Notes: generated by a model from the letters alone, not told the origin. Positions 37,590 to 47,093 are shown, numbered from the stretch's first letter. The stretch is DNA of 64,000 nt from Desulfospira sp963664655 (GCA_963664655.2 OY761554.1:2170001-2234000); one strand, 5' to 3'. A program made the numbers and translations.

Positions 37590-38891
37590 TCACATACACC
37601 CCATGCCCGATCCCTGGCACGCTCCCGAGCGGGTTCTTTCCCGGACTTTAAGGTGGCTGATGCCGGTATTGTTTTTAATGCCGCCAATCACCTCAAAGAT
37701 CAGTCCGTTGACTTCAAAAATAAGGATGCCCTTCCGGCTTAATATGGACTTTGGAGACGTTCCGATGCCGGACACCAGCAGCATGTCACAGTCTTTGATG
37801 ATGTCGGCGGTTTTTTCCCATCTGGATTCACCGCCCCCGGGTTCGGGAAGCTGCCGTTTGTCCACCAGGACCGGCACATCCATGCTTATGTCGTAAATGT
37901 TGAGGCTGTCGGCTTCGCCCAGGTGCCGGTTGACCAGGATTCCCTCCCGGGTGGCCACTGCCGCAAGGCCGGTGGCCTTGCAGCACCCCTTGACCGGCTC
38001 ATCTTCTTTGGGAACGGTAACGGTCAAGTCTTCCTCACTGATCATGGACTGGAGCATCATGTTGTCCATGAGCGTTATGTCTTCTTTTTCTCCTAATTTG
38101 CCCACCGCATCGGCCCGGCACCGGGTGCAGTGGAGCATCTGGGGAATGTGGGCCCCGGTTTTTTTCCGGATGGCCTTCATGGTTTCTTTGTCCGGCTCAG
38201 GCAGGTGGGACAGGTTGGAACCTTCACAAGGGTAATAGGCAATGCAGTTGTGCAGGTCCACGTTGAGTCCGGCCATCTTTCCGGCAATGTCTTGGGCATG
38301 GGTATCGTTGATGCCGGGCAGGATAATGGTGTTGACCTTGACAATGATCCCCCGCTCTTTAAGGCCGTTGATGGATTCAAGCTGTTTTTCAAGCAGGATA
38401 CTGACCCCTTGGGCCGGCCCCATGGATTTTTTCCCGAACCTGACCCAGGCGTAGATTTTTTCAGCGATTTTAGGGTCTACGGCATTCACCGTGATGGTGA
38501 CATGACTGACATCCAGCTGTTTCACATCATCCAGGTATGGGGGCAGGTTGAGTCCGTTGGTGGCCAGACACAGGATCATTTCCGGATATTTCTTGCGGAC
38601 AAGCTCCATGGTGGCCAGGGTTTCCTCAGGGTTGGCAAAGGGGTCCCCGGGGCCGGCAATGCCGGCAACGGCGATATAGGGTTTTTCCTTCATGACCGCA
38701 TCCAGGTAGTTAAGGGCCTGAAAGGGCTTTAAAATGGTGGAGCAGACCCCGGGCCGGGATTCATTGACGCAGTCAAATTTTCTGTTGCAGAAGTTGCACT
38801 GGATATTGCACCGGGGGGCCACCGGCAGGTGGACCCGGCCAAAGGATTTGCATGCCCCGGGATTAAAACAGGGGTGATTTTCAAGATTCAT
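37590..38891 (-). CDS. nifB: Nitrogenase cofactor biosynthesis protein NifB
   Basis: A 433-residue radical-SAM enzyme that makes NifB-co, the Fe-S-carbide core of FeMo-co. The radical-SAM cluster motif is RCNIQCNFCNRKFDC. The N-terminal HPCFNPGACKSFGRVHLPVAP and the AGPGDPF segment are diagnostic. A NifX/NafY-like cofactor-binding domain is fused at the C-terminus (AVATREGILVNRHLGEADSLNIYDI). ATG 38891 has AAAGGA eight bases before it and is preferred over ATG 38897. Confidence 0.96.
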   Translation of the reverse strand: MNLENHPCFNPGACKSFGRVHLPVAPRCNIQCNFCNRKFDCVNESRPGVCSTILKPFQALNYLDAVMKEKPYIAVAGIAGPGDPFANPEETLATMELVRKKYPEMILCLATNGLNLPPYLDDVKQLDVSHVTITVNAVDPKIAEKIYAWVRFGKKSMGPAQGVSILLEKQLESINGLKERGIIVKVNTIILPGINDTHAQDIAGKMAGLNVDLHNCIAYYPCEGSNLSHLPEPDKETMKAIRKKTGAHIPQMLHCTRCRADAVGKLGEKEDITLMDNMMLQSMISEEDLTVTVPKEDEPVKGCCKATGLAAVATREGILVNRHLGEADSLNIYDISMDVPVLVDKRQLPEPGGGESRWEKTADIIKDCDMLLVSGIGTSPKSILSRKGILIFEVNGLIFEVIGGIKNNTGISHLKVRERTRSGACQGSGMGCM

Positions 38892-38910
38892 GATCATTCC
38901 TTTTTTTGAA

Positions 38911-38996
38911 GCTATTAGCCGTTAGCCTTTAGCGATTTAAGCAGCTTGAACGTTAATTCCTGAAAACTAATGGCTAAATGCTAACAGCTAAAAGCT
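38911..38996. repeat. TTAGC/GCTAA inverted heptad repeat between nifN and nifB
   Basis: GCTATTAGCCGTTAGCC on the left and GGCTAAATGCTAACAGCTAA on the right, separated by about 40 bases, form inverted halves. They occupy nearly the whole nifN-nifB gap. Confidence 0.7.
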
Positions 38997-39002
38997 CCCA
39001 AT

Positions 39003-40400
39003 TTACATATATGAATACCCCACAGGAGAAGTCTCCTGCCGGTGGCAGATAATGGCGTTGACAATGGTATCGAACAATGCCTGGGCCCCTTTATATCCAA
39101 TGTGAAGGATCCGTGATCCGCCCATGCGGTCATGGATGGGAAACCCGGTCCTGACCAGGGGAACCCCCATTCTTCTGGCCATGGCATACCCCTTGGAATT
39201 GCCGATGATCAGGTCCGGTTCAAGGCCTTTGGCCATTTCTTCCATACCGGCAAAATCCATGTTGTCATGGATATGAACCTGTTCAAAGATGTTGGGGGCC
39301 AGAATATCTTTAAGGGCCGTTTTAAGGCGAGCGCTGTTCCCGCCGGAAGCGCACAATACCGGGACCATGCCGATTTCTCCTAAAAAACCGGCCATGGACG
39401 CCACAAAATCCTCTTCCCCGTAAACCACCGCTTTTTTTCTGGACAGATACTTGTTTCCGTCCACATAGGCGTCCACCAGCCGCCATCTCTGGCTTTTGTA
39501 GGTGTCACGGACCGGTTTTCCGGTGATGGATTCAATCTGTGCGAACAGCTGGTCCGTGGCCTTGACCCCGATGGGGATGGGAATGCGGACATTGGGAATA
39601 TTGAACCGTTCTTCAAGCAGGGCGCCGGCGCTGGTTCCCTCTTTGTTAACCGAAGAGGTCGCAAAGGTGGTGCCAAACTCAATTGATTTGACCGCCAGGT
39701 GCATTTTCTCAATTTTGTCAATGGGGGTGCCGCCCTCCTGGATGGGCTGGTATTCACTCCATGAGGGGCCTTCAAGCCGGTCTGAAACATCGGGAAGAAT
39801 CACACAGTTGGCCCTGTGGTCCCTGAATATTTCTTTTAAATGCCGGATGTCCTCATTGGAAAGCATTCCCGGGAACAGGTTAATGGTTTTTTTCTTTTTG
39901 GGCCGGTAGGTGACCTTCACGTCTTTGGGGTTGAACCGGTCCACAACCGCCCGGACCGCCTGGTGGAACCCGTCTATATGGGTTCCTGAGTAACTCGGGG
40001 TGGACACGTGGACCAGGGCGGTCCGGCCAAGTTTCCCATTGAGTTCATTTATGAGCATGGGCACGTTGTCCCCGATGGTCTCGCTCAGGCAGGTGGTGGC
40101 AATGCCGATCATGGCCGGCGAATACTGCCGGACCACATTTTCGATGGCCAGTTTCAGGTTGGCGCCGCCGCCGAAAATGGCGGTTTCCTCAGTGAAATTG
40201 GATGAGGCAATGTCGATGGGTTCCTTGTAATGGCTGATCAGATACCGCCGCATATAGGTGGAGCAGCCTTGGGACCCGTGGAGCAGCGGGACCGCGCTTT
40301 CGATTCCCTGAAACGCCAGGGTGGCCCCAAGGGGCGTACACATTTTACAGGCATTCCGTGTGGCGGTGTATGGCTGGTCTTTTTTACTCTGGGCTTTCAT
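39003..40400 (-). CDS. nifN: Nitrogenase cofactor scaffold subunit NifN
   Basis: A 465-residue NifK-like protein. ACKMCTPLGATLAFQGIESAVPLLHGSQGCSTYMRRY holds the P-cluster-type cysteines and is followed by SSNFTEETAIFGGGANLKLAI and TTCLSETIGDN. With NifE it forms the scaffold on which FeMo-co matures. The ATG at 40400 overlaps the nifE stop in an ATGA, which supports this start over the open frame from 40439; GGAAAGGAAA precedes it. Confidence 0.95.
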   Translation of the reverse strand: MKAQSKKDQPYTATRNACKMCTPLGATLAFQGIESAVPLLHGSQGCSTYMRRYLISHYKEPIDIASSNFTEETAIFGGGANLKLAIENVVRQYSPAMIGIATTCLSETIGDNVPMLINELNGKLGRTALVHVSTPSYSGTHIDGFHQAVRAVVDRFNPKDVKVTYRPKKKKTINLFPGMLSNEDIRHLKEIFRDHRANCVILPDVSDRLEGPSWSEYQPIQEGGTPIDKIEKMHLAVKSIEFGTTFATSSVNKEGTSAGALLEERFNIPNVRIPIPIGVKATDQLFAQIESITGKPVRDTYKSQRWRLVDAYVDGNKYLSRKKAVVYGEEDFVASMAGFLGEIGMVPVLCASGGNSARLKTALKDILAPNIFEQVHIHDNMDFAGMEEMAKGLEPDLIIGNSKGYAMARRMGVPLVRTGFPIHDRMGGSRILHIGYKGAQALFDTIVNAIICHRQETSPVGYSYM

Positions 40401-41758
40401 TTTCCTTTCCTTCCAGCCCGTCTGGGGACCAGGTCCCATACCGGGCTTGTAACAGTCTGGTGGGCTTCTATGGCAAAGTTTTTCATGCCGACGAATCCGG
40501 CCAGGGGAATCTTTCTTTCATGGTTATGGTCACAGAAGCCAATGCCCATCTTAAAGGCAATGGGCCGCTCCTTGACCCCGCCGATAAACAGGTCGGCATC
40601 CTTTTCCACGATATACTTGGCCAGTTCAATGGGGTTGGCATCGTCCAGGATCACCGTGCCCGGGTTGCACATTTCCTCAAGGATGGCGTAATCTTCCTTG
40701 GTCCCGGTCTGGGAGCCGGCCAGGACCACTTCCATGCCCAGGTGTTTTAGGGCCTTGATCAGGGAAAAGGCCTTAAAGGCGCCGCCCACATAGATGGCCG
40801 CTTTTTTTCCTTCCAGGTCTGCACGAATCCGGGTCAGCTCCGGCATGATGTCAAGGGTCTCCTGAAATACCAGTTCTTTGGTCTTTTCCAGAATTTCAGG
40901 CGCGTCGTCAAAGAATTCCGCCACCCGGTACAGGGCTTCGGCCGTATCTTCAATGCCGAAGTAGGAGACCCGGATATAGGGAATGCCGTACTCTTTTTCC
41001 ATCCACTGGGCCAGATGGGTCATGGCCCCGGAGCATTGGACCACGTTCAGGCAGGCCGATGCCGCATGGCTGACTTCGGCCACCCGGCTGTCCCCGGTAA
41101 ACACGGAGACCACGTTCACGCCCATGGATTCGTAATAGTCCCGGATAATCCAGGTTTCCCCGCCGATGTTAAACTCCCCCATGATGTTGATGCTGTGGGG
41201 TATCTTTTGGGGGGCAGGGGTCCTGGAAATCAGGGCGCTTAAGGCATCACAGGCCGCCTTGTACCCGTCTTTTTTGGTCCCCTTAAACCCTTCGGAATGG
41301 ACCGGCAGGACCGGGATGTTCTTTTGGGCTTCCACCTTTTTACAGACCGCCTCCACATCATCGCCAATAATGCCGATGATGCAGGTGCAGTAGACAAAGG
41401 CGGCCTTGGGAGAATATTTGTCGATGAGCTGGCACAGGGCCTGTTCCAGCTTTTTCTCCCCCCCGTAAATCACATCGGTTTCAGACAGGTCCGTGGAAAA
41501 ACTCATTCGGTGAAGTTCCGGACCCGAGGACAGGGCCCCCCGGATGTCCCAGGTATAGGAGGCACATCCGATGGGGCCGTGGATCAGGTGAAGGGCATCG
41601 GCAATGGGATAGAGCACCACCCGGGAACCGCAGAAGACGCAGGCTCTCTGGCTTACGGAACCTGCCAGGCTCTTTTTTTCACAGGCCATCTCAAAATTAC
41701 CGCTGCCCTTCTCATGGATCTGTTTCTTTCGTTCTTTGAGTATCGTTAAGGTTTCCAT
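40397..41758 (-). CDS. nifE: Nitrogenase cofactor scaffold subunit NifE
   Basis: A 453-residue NifD-like protein. RACVFCGSRVVLYPIADALHLIHGPIGCASYTWDIRG and FSTDLSETDVIYGGEKKL are typical of NifE, as is CTCIIGIIGDDVEAV. The FeMo-co cysteine region of NifD is replaced by LNVVQCSGAMTHLAQWME. It works as a heterotetramer with NifN, to which it is translationally coupled. Confidence 0.95.
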   Translation of the reverse strand: METLTILKERKKQIHEKGSGNFEMACEKKSLAGSVSQRACVFCGSRVVLYPIADALHLIHGPIGCASYTWDIRGALSSGPELHRMSFSTDLSETDVIYGGEKKLEQALCQLIDKYSPKAAFVYCTCIIGIIGDDVEAVCKKVEAQKNIPVLPVHSEGFKGTKKDGYKAACDALSALISRTPAPQKIPHSINIMGEFNIGGETWIIRDYYESMGVNVVSVFTGDSRVAEVSHAASACLNVVQCSGAMTHLAQWMEKEYGIPYIRVSYFGIEDTAEALYRVAEFFDDAPEILEKTKELVFQETLDIMPELTRIRADLEGKKAAIYVGGAFKAFSLIKALKHLGMEVVLAGSQTGTKEDYAILEEMCNPGTVILDDANPIELAKYIVEKDADLFIGGVKERPIAFKMGIGFCDHNHERKIPLAGFVGMKNFAIEAHQTVTSPVWDLVPRRAGRKGK

Positions 41759-41818
41759 AACATTTTTTCGCTTTGAACTTATTAAATCAAAAATCTATGC
41801 CTGTGCTCAGGTTTAAGG

Positions 41819-43195
41819 TTACTCCACCAGTTCGAACCGTTCTTCGGGGGCATCCCGGTCGATGCGGTCCATGATAACGCCCAGGATTTTGTCCAGAAGG
41901 TGCAGGGCGCCCTTGTATCCCACGGTGGGGAAGTAGGAATGGCCGATCCGGTCCAGGATGGGGAATCCGTGCCGGACAAAGGGGATGTCTTCGTCACGGG
42001 CAATGTATTTGCCGTAAGTGTTGCAGATGAGCAGGTCCACCGGCTCGTTCTTGATCCACTGATGCAGGTGGAACAGGTCTCCCGGGCCTTTGACGTTGAT
42101 CTCGCCGCCGAACCGGGCCGTGACCTCTTTAATGCGCTGGGTAAACATCTTGCCCGGGGTGCCGGTGACGATATGAACCGGTTTCATGCCGATGGTGACC
42201 AAAAACTCGGTCAGGGGAATGAGCTGGTCCGGATCACCGGCAATGGCCACCTTTTTGCCGTACAAATGGGGCTGCATGTCGGAAATCACGTCCAGCAGCT
42301 GTCCCCGCTGCCGGGTAATGGTATCGGGAACAGAAACGCCGGCGGCCGTGCGCAGGGTGTCAATGAACCGGTCCGTGGCCAGAAGGCCGATGGGCAGGTC
42401 CAGCACCTGGCAGGGAACCTTGAACTGGCTGTCAAGGGCCCGGACCGCATCGGCAGAGGCAAAGGCCCCCAATCCAATGGACCCGAGGCTGTCGCCGGTG
42501 CTTTTGAGTTCACTGATGGTGACCCCGCCCTTGGGGTACATGGCGAATTTGCCGGTCAACGGGCCGTTCAGGATCCCGGAGGTGTCCGGAAAAAGGATGG
42601 GGTCAATGCCTAAGGCCTGGACCATCTCCTTGATTTCGGCCATGTCCGAGGGCTCGACAAATCCCGGGACAATATTGAATTTGCCGTTGGTTTTGCCGGT
42701 CTTTTCAGCCAGCTGGACCGCCATGGATTTAACCATATTGGAAAACCCCGTGACATGGGATCCCACATAGGACGGGGTGGAGGTGTGAATCACATATTTG
42801 CCCGCCGGCACCTTACCCTCTTTTCTGGCCTTGTTCGCGATCTGGTTGACATCGTCGCCAATGGTTTCCGACAGACAGGTGGTATGAACCGCCACGATGT
42901 CCGGATTATAAGTGGTAAAAATGGTTTCAAGGGCCTGGAGCAGGTTGGCCTGGCCGCCGAATACCGACGCCCCTTCGGTAAAGGAGGAGGTGGCCGCCAT
43001 AATGGGCTCCCGGTAATGGCGGGTCAGGGTGGACCGGTGGTAGGCGCAGCAGCCCTGGGAACCATGGCTGTGAGGCAGGCAGCCGTGAATCCCTAAGGCC
43101 GCATACATGGCCCCGATGGGCTGGCAGGTCTTGGCCGGATTGATCGCCAAAACGTTTCGTTCTTTGATTTCTTTTGGTGTATGTCGAAGCAGCAT
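41819..43195 (-). CDS. nifK: Nitrogenase molybdenum-iron protein beta chain NifK
   Basis: A 458-residue subunit. AKTCQPIGAMYAALGIHGCLPHSHGSQGCCAYHRSTLTRHYREP carries the P-cluster cysteines. SSFTEGASVFGGQANLLQALE and TTCLSETIGDDVNQIA follow. The protein lacks the long N-terminal extension of aerobic NifK, as in anaerobe-type enzymes. It lies between nifD and nifE with a hairpin-rich gap upstream. Confidence 0.97.
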   Translation of the reverse strand: MLLRHTPKEIKERNVLAINPAKTCQPIGAMYAALGIHGCLPHSHGSQGCCAYHRSTLTRHYREPIMAATSSFTEGASVFGGQANLLQALETIFTTYNPDIVAVHTTCLSETIGDDVNQIANKARKEGKVPAGKYVIHTSTPSYVGSHVTGFSNMVKSMAVQLAEKTGKTNGKFNIVPGFVEPSDMAEIKEMVQALGIDPILFPDTSGILNGPLTGKFAMYPKGGVTISELKSTGDSLGSIGLGAFASADAVRALDSQFKVPCQVLDLPIGLLATDRFIDTLRTAAGVSVPDTITRQRGQLLDVISDMQPHLYGKKVAIAGDPDQLIPLTEFLVTIGMKPVHIVTGTPGKMFTQRIKEVTARFGGEINVKGPGDLFHLHQWIKNEPVDLLICNTYGKYIARDEDIPFVRHGFPILDRIGHSYFPTVGYKGALHLLDKILGVIMDRIDRDAPEERFELVE

Positions 43196-43220
43196 ATTAT
43201 TTTTTTCTCCGTTTTTTAAA

Positions 43221-43320
43221 AAGCTGTTAGCTGTTAGCTTTTAGCCTGCAACGGTGACTTAAGACAGCTGAAGGCGAATTACCGATGGCTAAAAGCTAAT
43301 GGCTAACCGCTAAAGGCTAA
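43221..43320. repeat. TTAGC/GCTAA inverted heptad repeat between nifD and nifK
   Basis: AGCTGTTAGCTGTTAGC and TTTTAGCC on the left face GGCTAAAAGCTAATGGCTAA and CGCTAAAGGCTAA on the right, with about 35 bases between. The pairing would make a hairpin filling the gap between the two structural genes. Confidence 0.75.
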
Positions 43321-43321
43321 A

Positions 43322-44953
43322 TTATTCCCATACATATTTGGCAGAAAGCTCAGGGGCCGCCTGCCAGGGCGCTTCCAGGTACTGCCAGATATTGGCGTTG
43401 AGCATCCGGTCGATTTCATCGTAAAAGTTCACGGCCCCTTTGAATACCGCATATGGCCCCCCCGTGTCATAAGAGTGAAGCTGCTTCATGGGAATGCCAT
43501 GCTTCTGGACCGCGTATTTTTCCTTGATACCGGCACAGAAGATATCGGGTTTGTATCTGGCAATAAGGGTTTCGGTTTCGTGCTGGCTGATATCGTCTAC
43601 GATCAGCGAGCCTTTGGCCATGTCCGGCACCATGCCCTCATACTCTTTAAAGGGATAGCCGGCCTCTTCCAGGGCCTTTATCTGCTCCGGGGTTTTTCTG
43701 GGGGTATACCGGGTTTCATCCGGTTCAATTTCAAGTTCCTCAATATTCCTGGAGTCCGCATCAATCTTAATGTCCGGGATCACATGCCGGCCTTCATAGT
43801 CATCCCTGTGGGCAAACTCATACCCGGCGGAAAGGACTTCCATGCCCATGTCCCTGAACAGTTCCTGGTAGTGGTGGGCCCGGGAACCACCCACAAACAT
43901 CATGGCGGTTTTTCCCGTACACCGCTTTCTGACGTCTTCAAGTTTGGCCTCAACCGGGGCCATTTCCTCGGCAATGACGTCTTCTACCCGGTCAATGAGT
44001 TCCTGGTCTTCAAAATAGGCCGCGATTTTGCGCAGGCTTTTGGCCGTTGATTTGGGCCCCAGGAAACTGACCTTTATCCAGGGAATGCCGTATTTGGTTT
44101 CCAGCATGTCGGCCACATAGTTGATGGACCGGTGGCACATGACCGTGTTCAGGTCTGCGGTGTGGCAGTTGGCAAACTGGTCATAGGTGGAGTTGCCGCT
44201 GAAGGTGGATACCAGGCTGATGCCGCATTTGTTGAGCAGTTCCTCAATGATGAATCCGTCTCCGCCGATATTATACTCGCCCAGCAGATTGATTTTGTAC
44301 TTGGCATCCATGATGGTGTCGTCTTCCCCGACCACATGGGTAAAAATGGCGTTGTTGGCAATATGGTGGCCGGCAGACTGGCTGACCCCCTTGTACCCCT
44401 CACAGGAGAACCCGAATATATTGATGCCCAGCTTTGCTTTCATTTCTCTTGCCACGGCATGGACGTCGTCCCCGATCAGCCCCACCGGACAGGTGGAAAA
44501 GATGGAGATGGCCTTGGGTTTGAAAATGTCATAGGCCTCCTGGATGGCGGCCTTGAGTTTCTTTTCACCGCCAAAGACGATGTCCTCATCCTGCATATCC
44601 GTGGAAAAACAGTAGGTCATGTAGTTTTCAGCGTCATCTGAGGGAGGCCGGGTCTGGTTCCGCCGGGTCAGCCAGGAGTAGAATCCGCAGCCGATGGGCC
44701 CGTGGGTCAGATTGATAATATCCCGTGTCGGCCCCATGATCACGCCCTTGCAGCCGGCGTAGCAGCATCCCCTCTGGGTGATGATGCCCGGGACCGTCCT
44801 GACGTTGGCCCCGACCTTGAGTCCTTCTTTTTCATCGCCTGCAACCGGTGTGATCTGTTTGGCCCTTTTCCGGGCTACTTTGGGTGGATACTTTGCCAGA
44901 ATTTCTTTTTTGATGTCTTCCGGGTTAACGGCAATGGTTCGGTCGCCTGTCAT
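43322..44953 (-). CDS. nifD: Nitrogenase molybdenum-iron protein alpha chain NifD
   Basis: A 543-residue subunit. The P-cluster cysteines lie in QRGCCYAGCKGV, LTHGPIGCGFYSW and FSTCPVGLIGDDV. The FeMo-co cysteine is in LNTVMCHRSINYV, and the FeMo-co histidine in MKQLHSYDTGGPY. An extra segment of about 50 residues (EIEPDETRYTPRKTPEQIKA and surrounding) is found in NifD of strict anaerobes with NifI regulators. The N-terminal region ends with GANVRTVPG as usual. Confidence 0.97.
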   Translation of the reverse strand: MTGDRTIAVNPEDIKKEILAKYPPKVARKRAKQITPVAGDEKEGLKVGANVRTVPGIITQRGCCYAGCKGVIMGPTRDIINLTHGPIGCGFYSWLTRRNQTRPPSDDAENYMTYCFSTDMQDEDIVFGGEKKLKAAIQEAYDIFKPKAISIFSTCPVGLIGDDVHAVAREMKAKLGINIFGFSCEGYKGVSQSAGHHIANNAIFTHVVGEDDTIMDAKYKINLLGEYNIGGDGFIIEELLNKCGISLVSTFSGNSTYDQFANCHTADLNTVMCHRSINYVADMLETKYGIPWIKVSFLGPKSTAKSLRKIAAYFEDQELIDRVEDVIAEEMAPVEAKLEDVRKRCTGKTAMMFVGGSRAHHYQELFRDMGMEVLSAGYEFAHRDDYEGRHVIPDIKIDADSRNIEELEIEPDETRYTPRKTPEQIKALEEAGYPFKEYEGMVPDMAKGSLIVDDISQHETETLIARYKPDIFCAGIKEKYAVQKHGIPMKQLHSYDTGGPYAVFKGAVNFYDEIDRMLNANIWQYLEAPWQAAPELSAKYVWE

Positions 44954-44984
44954 AGTGTTACCCCTATATTCTTTTTCTTGTTGG

Positions 44985-45035
44985 TATATAGCTGTTAGTC
45001 GTTAGCTGTTAGCTGTTGGCCGTTGGCCTTTTCAT
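44985..45035. repeat. TTAGC-type repeat between nifI2 and nifD
   Basis: TAGCTGTTAGTCGTTAGC and TGTTAGCTGTTGGCCGTTGGCC lie in the 138-base gap upstream of nifD. This copy has no strong inverted second half, unlike the other nif gaps. Confidence 0.6.
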
Positions 45036-45091
45036 CTGTGTTGCGGACATGGTTTGTGCGGATTAATTGTCCGGACGGCCTGGGCCGGTGT

Positions 45092-45472
45092 TTAAAATTC
45101 ATCAAGAACGGTATTGCCGTTTTCCGATGTCCGGACGGAAACGGCGTCCTCGGTGGGCAGCACCCAGATAACCCCGTCCCCGGATTTTCCGGTCTGGTTG
45201 GCCTTGATGATGGTGTCCACGGTCTTGTCCACCAGATTGTCCGGTACGACGATGAAGATGGCCCGTTTGGGAACAAGGCGGTCAATCTGTCCGAGCTGGG
45301 CAATGGCCTCTTCGTACCCTTGTTCCGCGCCCTTGAGCAGTTCCAGGTTGACCATGCCTTTTCCCCGGCCCAGGCATTCCATGGCGGTCATGGAAGACAC
45401 CCCGGCTTCAATCAGGGCCTTTTTGGTAAGGTTGATCTTGTTCATGCGGACAATGGCCATAACCTCTTTCAT
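45092..45472 (-). CDS. nifI2: Nitrogen regulatory PII-like protein NifI2
   Basis: A 126-residue PII-family protein. AMECLGRGKGMVNLELLKG with its long T-loop, LVPKRAIFIVVPDNLVD and KSGDGVIWVLPTEDAVSVRT match NifI2. With NifI1 it binds dinitrogenase and switches it off when fixed nitrogen is plentiful, responding to 2-oxoglutarate and ATP. Start ATG overlaps the nifI1 stop by four bases. Confidence 0.93.
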   Translation of the reverse strand: MKEVMAIVRMNKINLTKKALIEAGVSSMTAMECLGRGKGMVNLELLKGAEQGYEEAIAQLGQIDRLVPKRAIFIVVPDNLVDKTVDTIIKANQTGKSGDGVIWVLPTEDAVSVRTSENGNTVLDEF

Positions 45473-45834
45473 GATGCCACCTCTTCGGTCGCTGCCTCCT
45501 CAACCCCGCCTTCCTTTACCCCTGAACTGATGGTATAGGTCTCAATGACGGGGGAAACAAAGATCTTGCCGTCGCCAAAGGCGCCTTTTGTACCTGTTTT
45601 TGCCGTGGTCAGGATGGTTTTAAGGACAAATTCCTTGTCTTTTTCATTCACAACAGAGATCAGCATTTCTTTGGGAATTTCGTCATAGGTGATCTCGCCG
45701 ATTTTGATCCCCCGCTGCTTTCCGCGTCCTGCCACGCTCATCCGGGTGACGGCCGGGTATCCGGCCTCCATGAGGGCGGCCATGACTTCGTTGACTTTTT
45801 CAGGGCGGACAATGGATTTAATCATTATTTTCAT
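45469..45834 (-). CDS. nifI1: Nitrogen regulatory PII-like protein NifI1
   Basis: A 121-residue PII-family protein. MSVAGRGKQRGIKIGEITYDEIPKEMLISVV and GTKGAFGDGKIFVSPVIETYTI match NifI1, whose T-loop is shorter than that of GlnB. The acidic tail (EGGVEEAATEEVAS) is slightly longer than usual. It lies 26 bases after nifH, the arrangement of archaeal and anaerobic bacterial nif operons. Confidence 0.92.
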   Translation of the reverse strand: MKIMIKSIVRPEKVNEVMAALMEAGYPAVTRMSVAGRGKQRGIKIGEITYDEIPKEMLISVVNEKDKEFVLKTILTTAKTGTKGAFGDGKIFVSPVIETYTISSGVKEGGVEEAATEEVAS

Positions 45835-45860
45835 GGATGGTCTTCCTTGTTAATTATGGT

Positions 45861-46685
45861 TTAAGCGGCAATGCCGTATTCGATGAGCATGGCTTCCAAT
45901 GCTTCGATTTCCAGAGGCGTCGGGATGACAAACATTTCATTTTCGTCAATCTTTCTGGCCAGGGCCCGGTACTCGTCTGCCTGGGGATGATCCGGTGCAA
46001 AGTCGATCACGGTTTTTCTGTTGATCTCCGCATGCTGGACCATGTTGTCTCTGGGAACAAAATGAATCATCTGGGTGCCCAGCATCTTGGCCAGCTGTTC
46101 AATCATGGCCCGTTCGTTGTCCACCTTTCTGGAGTTGCAGATCAGGCCGCCAAGGCGGACACCGCCGGACTGGGCAAATTTCACAATCCCCTTGCAGATG
46201 TTGTTGGCCGCATACATGGCCATCATCTCGCCGGATACAACAATATAGATTTCCTGGGCTTTCCCTTCACGGATGGGCATGGCAAATCCGCCGCAGACAA
46301 CGTCGCCGAGAACGTCATAAAATACATAGTCCAGATTCTGGTCCTCACCGTAGGCCCCCAGCTGTTCCAGCAGGTTGATGGAGGTGATGATCCCGCGGCC
46401 GGCACAGCCCACGCCCGGTTCCGGTCCGCCGGATTCCGTACAGAGGACCCCGCCGTATCCCACTTTTCTGACGTCATCCAGTTCAACATCTTCGCCTTCT
46501 TCCCTTAAGGTGTCCAGAACGGTTTTCTGGGCCAGGCCGTTGAGCATGAGCCGGGTAGAGTCGGACTTGGGGTCACAGCCCACAACCATGATTTTTTTTC
46601 CGGCTTCAACCAGTCCGGCAACGGTATTCTGAGTGGTGGTGGATTTGCCGATTCCGCCTTTTCCGTAAATGGCTATTTTCCTCAT
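45861..46685 (-). CDS. nifH: Nitrogenase iron protein NifH
   Basis: A 274-residue dinitrogenase reductase. P-loop YGKGGIGKSTTTQN, cluster cysteines in GVGCAGRGI and DVVCGGFAMPIREGKA, and the arginine of GCAGRGI (the site ADP-ribosylated in organisms with DraT) are all present. An AAAGGA precedes the ATG. It is the first gene of the nif transcription unit and follows a sigma-54-type promoter. Confidence 0.98.
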   Translation of the reverse strand: MRKIAIYGKGGIGKSTTTQNTVAGLVEAGKKIMVVGCDPKSDSTRLMLNGLAQKTVLDTLREEGEDVELDDVRKVGYGGVLCTESGGPEPGVGCAGRGIITSINLLEQLGAYGEDQNLDYVFYDVLGDVVCGGFAMPIREGKAQEIYIVVSGEMMAMYAANNICKGIVKFAQSGGVRLGGLICNSRKVDNERAMIEQLAKMLGTQMIHFVPRDNMVQHAEINRKTVIDFAPDHPQADEYRALARKIDENEMFVIPTPLEIEALEAMLIEYGIAA

Positions 46686-46752
46686 TGCTTTTTCCTTTGA
46701 TTTTGAGGTTTGGTTTAGGCGACCAGAGTGTCGCGCTGTTTAAAACCTGATA

Positions 46753-46769
46753 AAGCAATGGGTGTTCCA
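46753..46769 (-). promoter_or_regulatory. Sigma-54 (-24/-12) promoter of nifH
   Basis: On the minus strand TGGAAC-ACCCA-TTGCTT fits the sigma-54 consensus TGGCAC-N5-TTGCW, with the invariant GG and GC dinucleotides ten bases apart. It lies 67 bases before the nifH start codon. No clean TGT-N10-ACA NifA site was found upstream by eye. Confidence 0.75.
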
Positions 46770-47093
46770 GGTGTGCCGAAAGGAAAGAAATATTTTTTAA
46801 CTGCTCGGAAAAAAAGAAGAATATTTTTTATTATTAAAATAATTAGAACAAAGTCAGGCTCGGACAAAATGCAAAAAAATTCAAATTCGTTATTAGTTGA
46901 TTACAAATATGAAACTATTTATATGACATAGATTTTTTTTGCAAAAAATTAACACTCAGCCTCCAACGCCGCCCTGAGACACCATAACCGTATCAACATT
47001 AATCTTGCAGGAAAACCGGGAAACAAATTTGAAGCTGATAAATTCGCTTATTACCAAACGATTCCTGCGCTCAAAGAATATATTCTTGTATCT

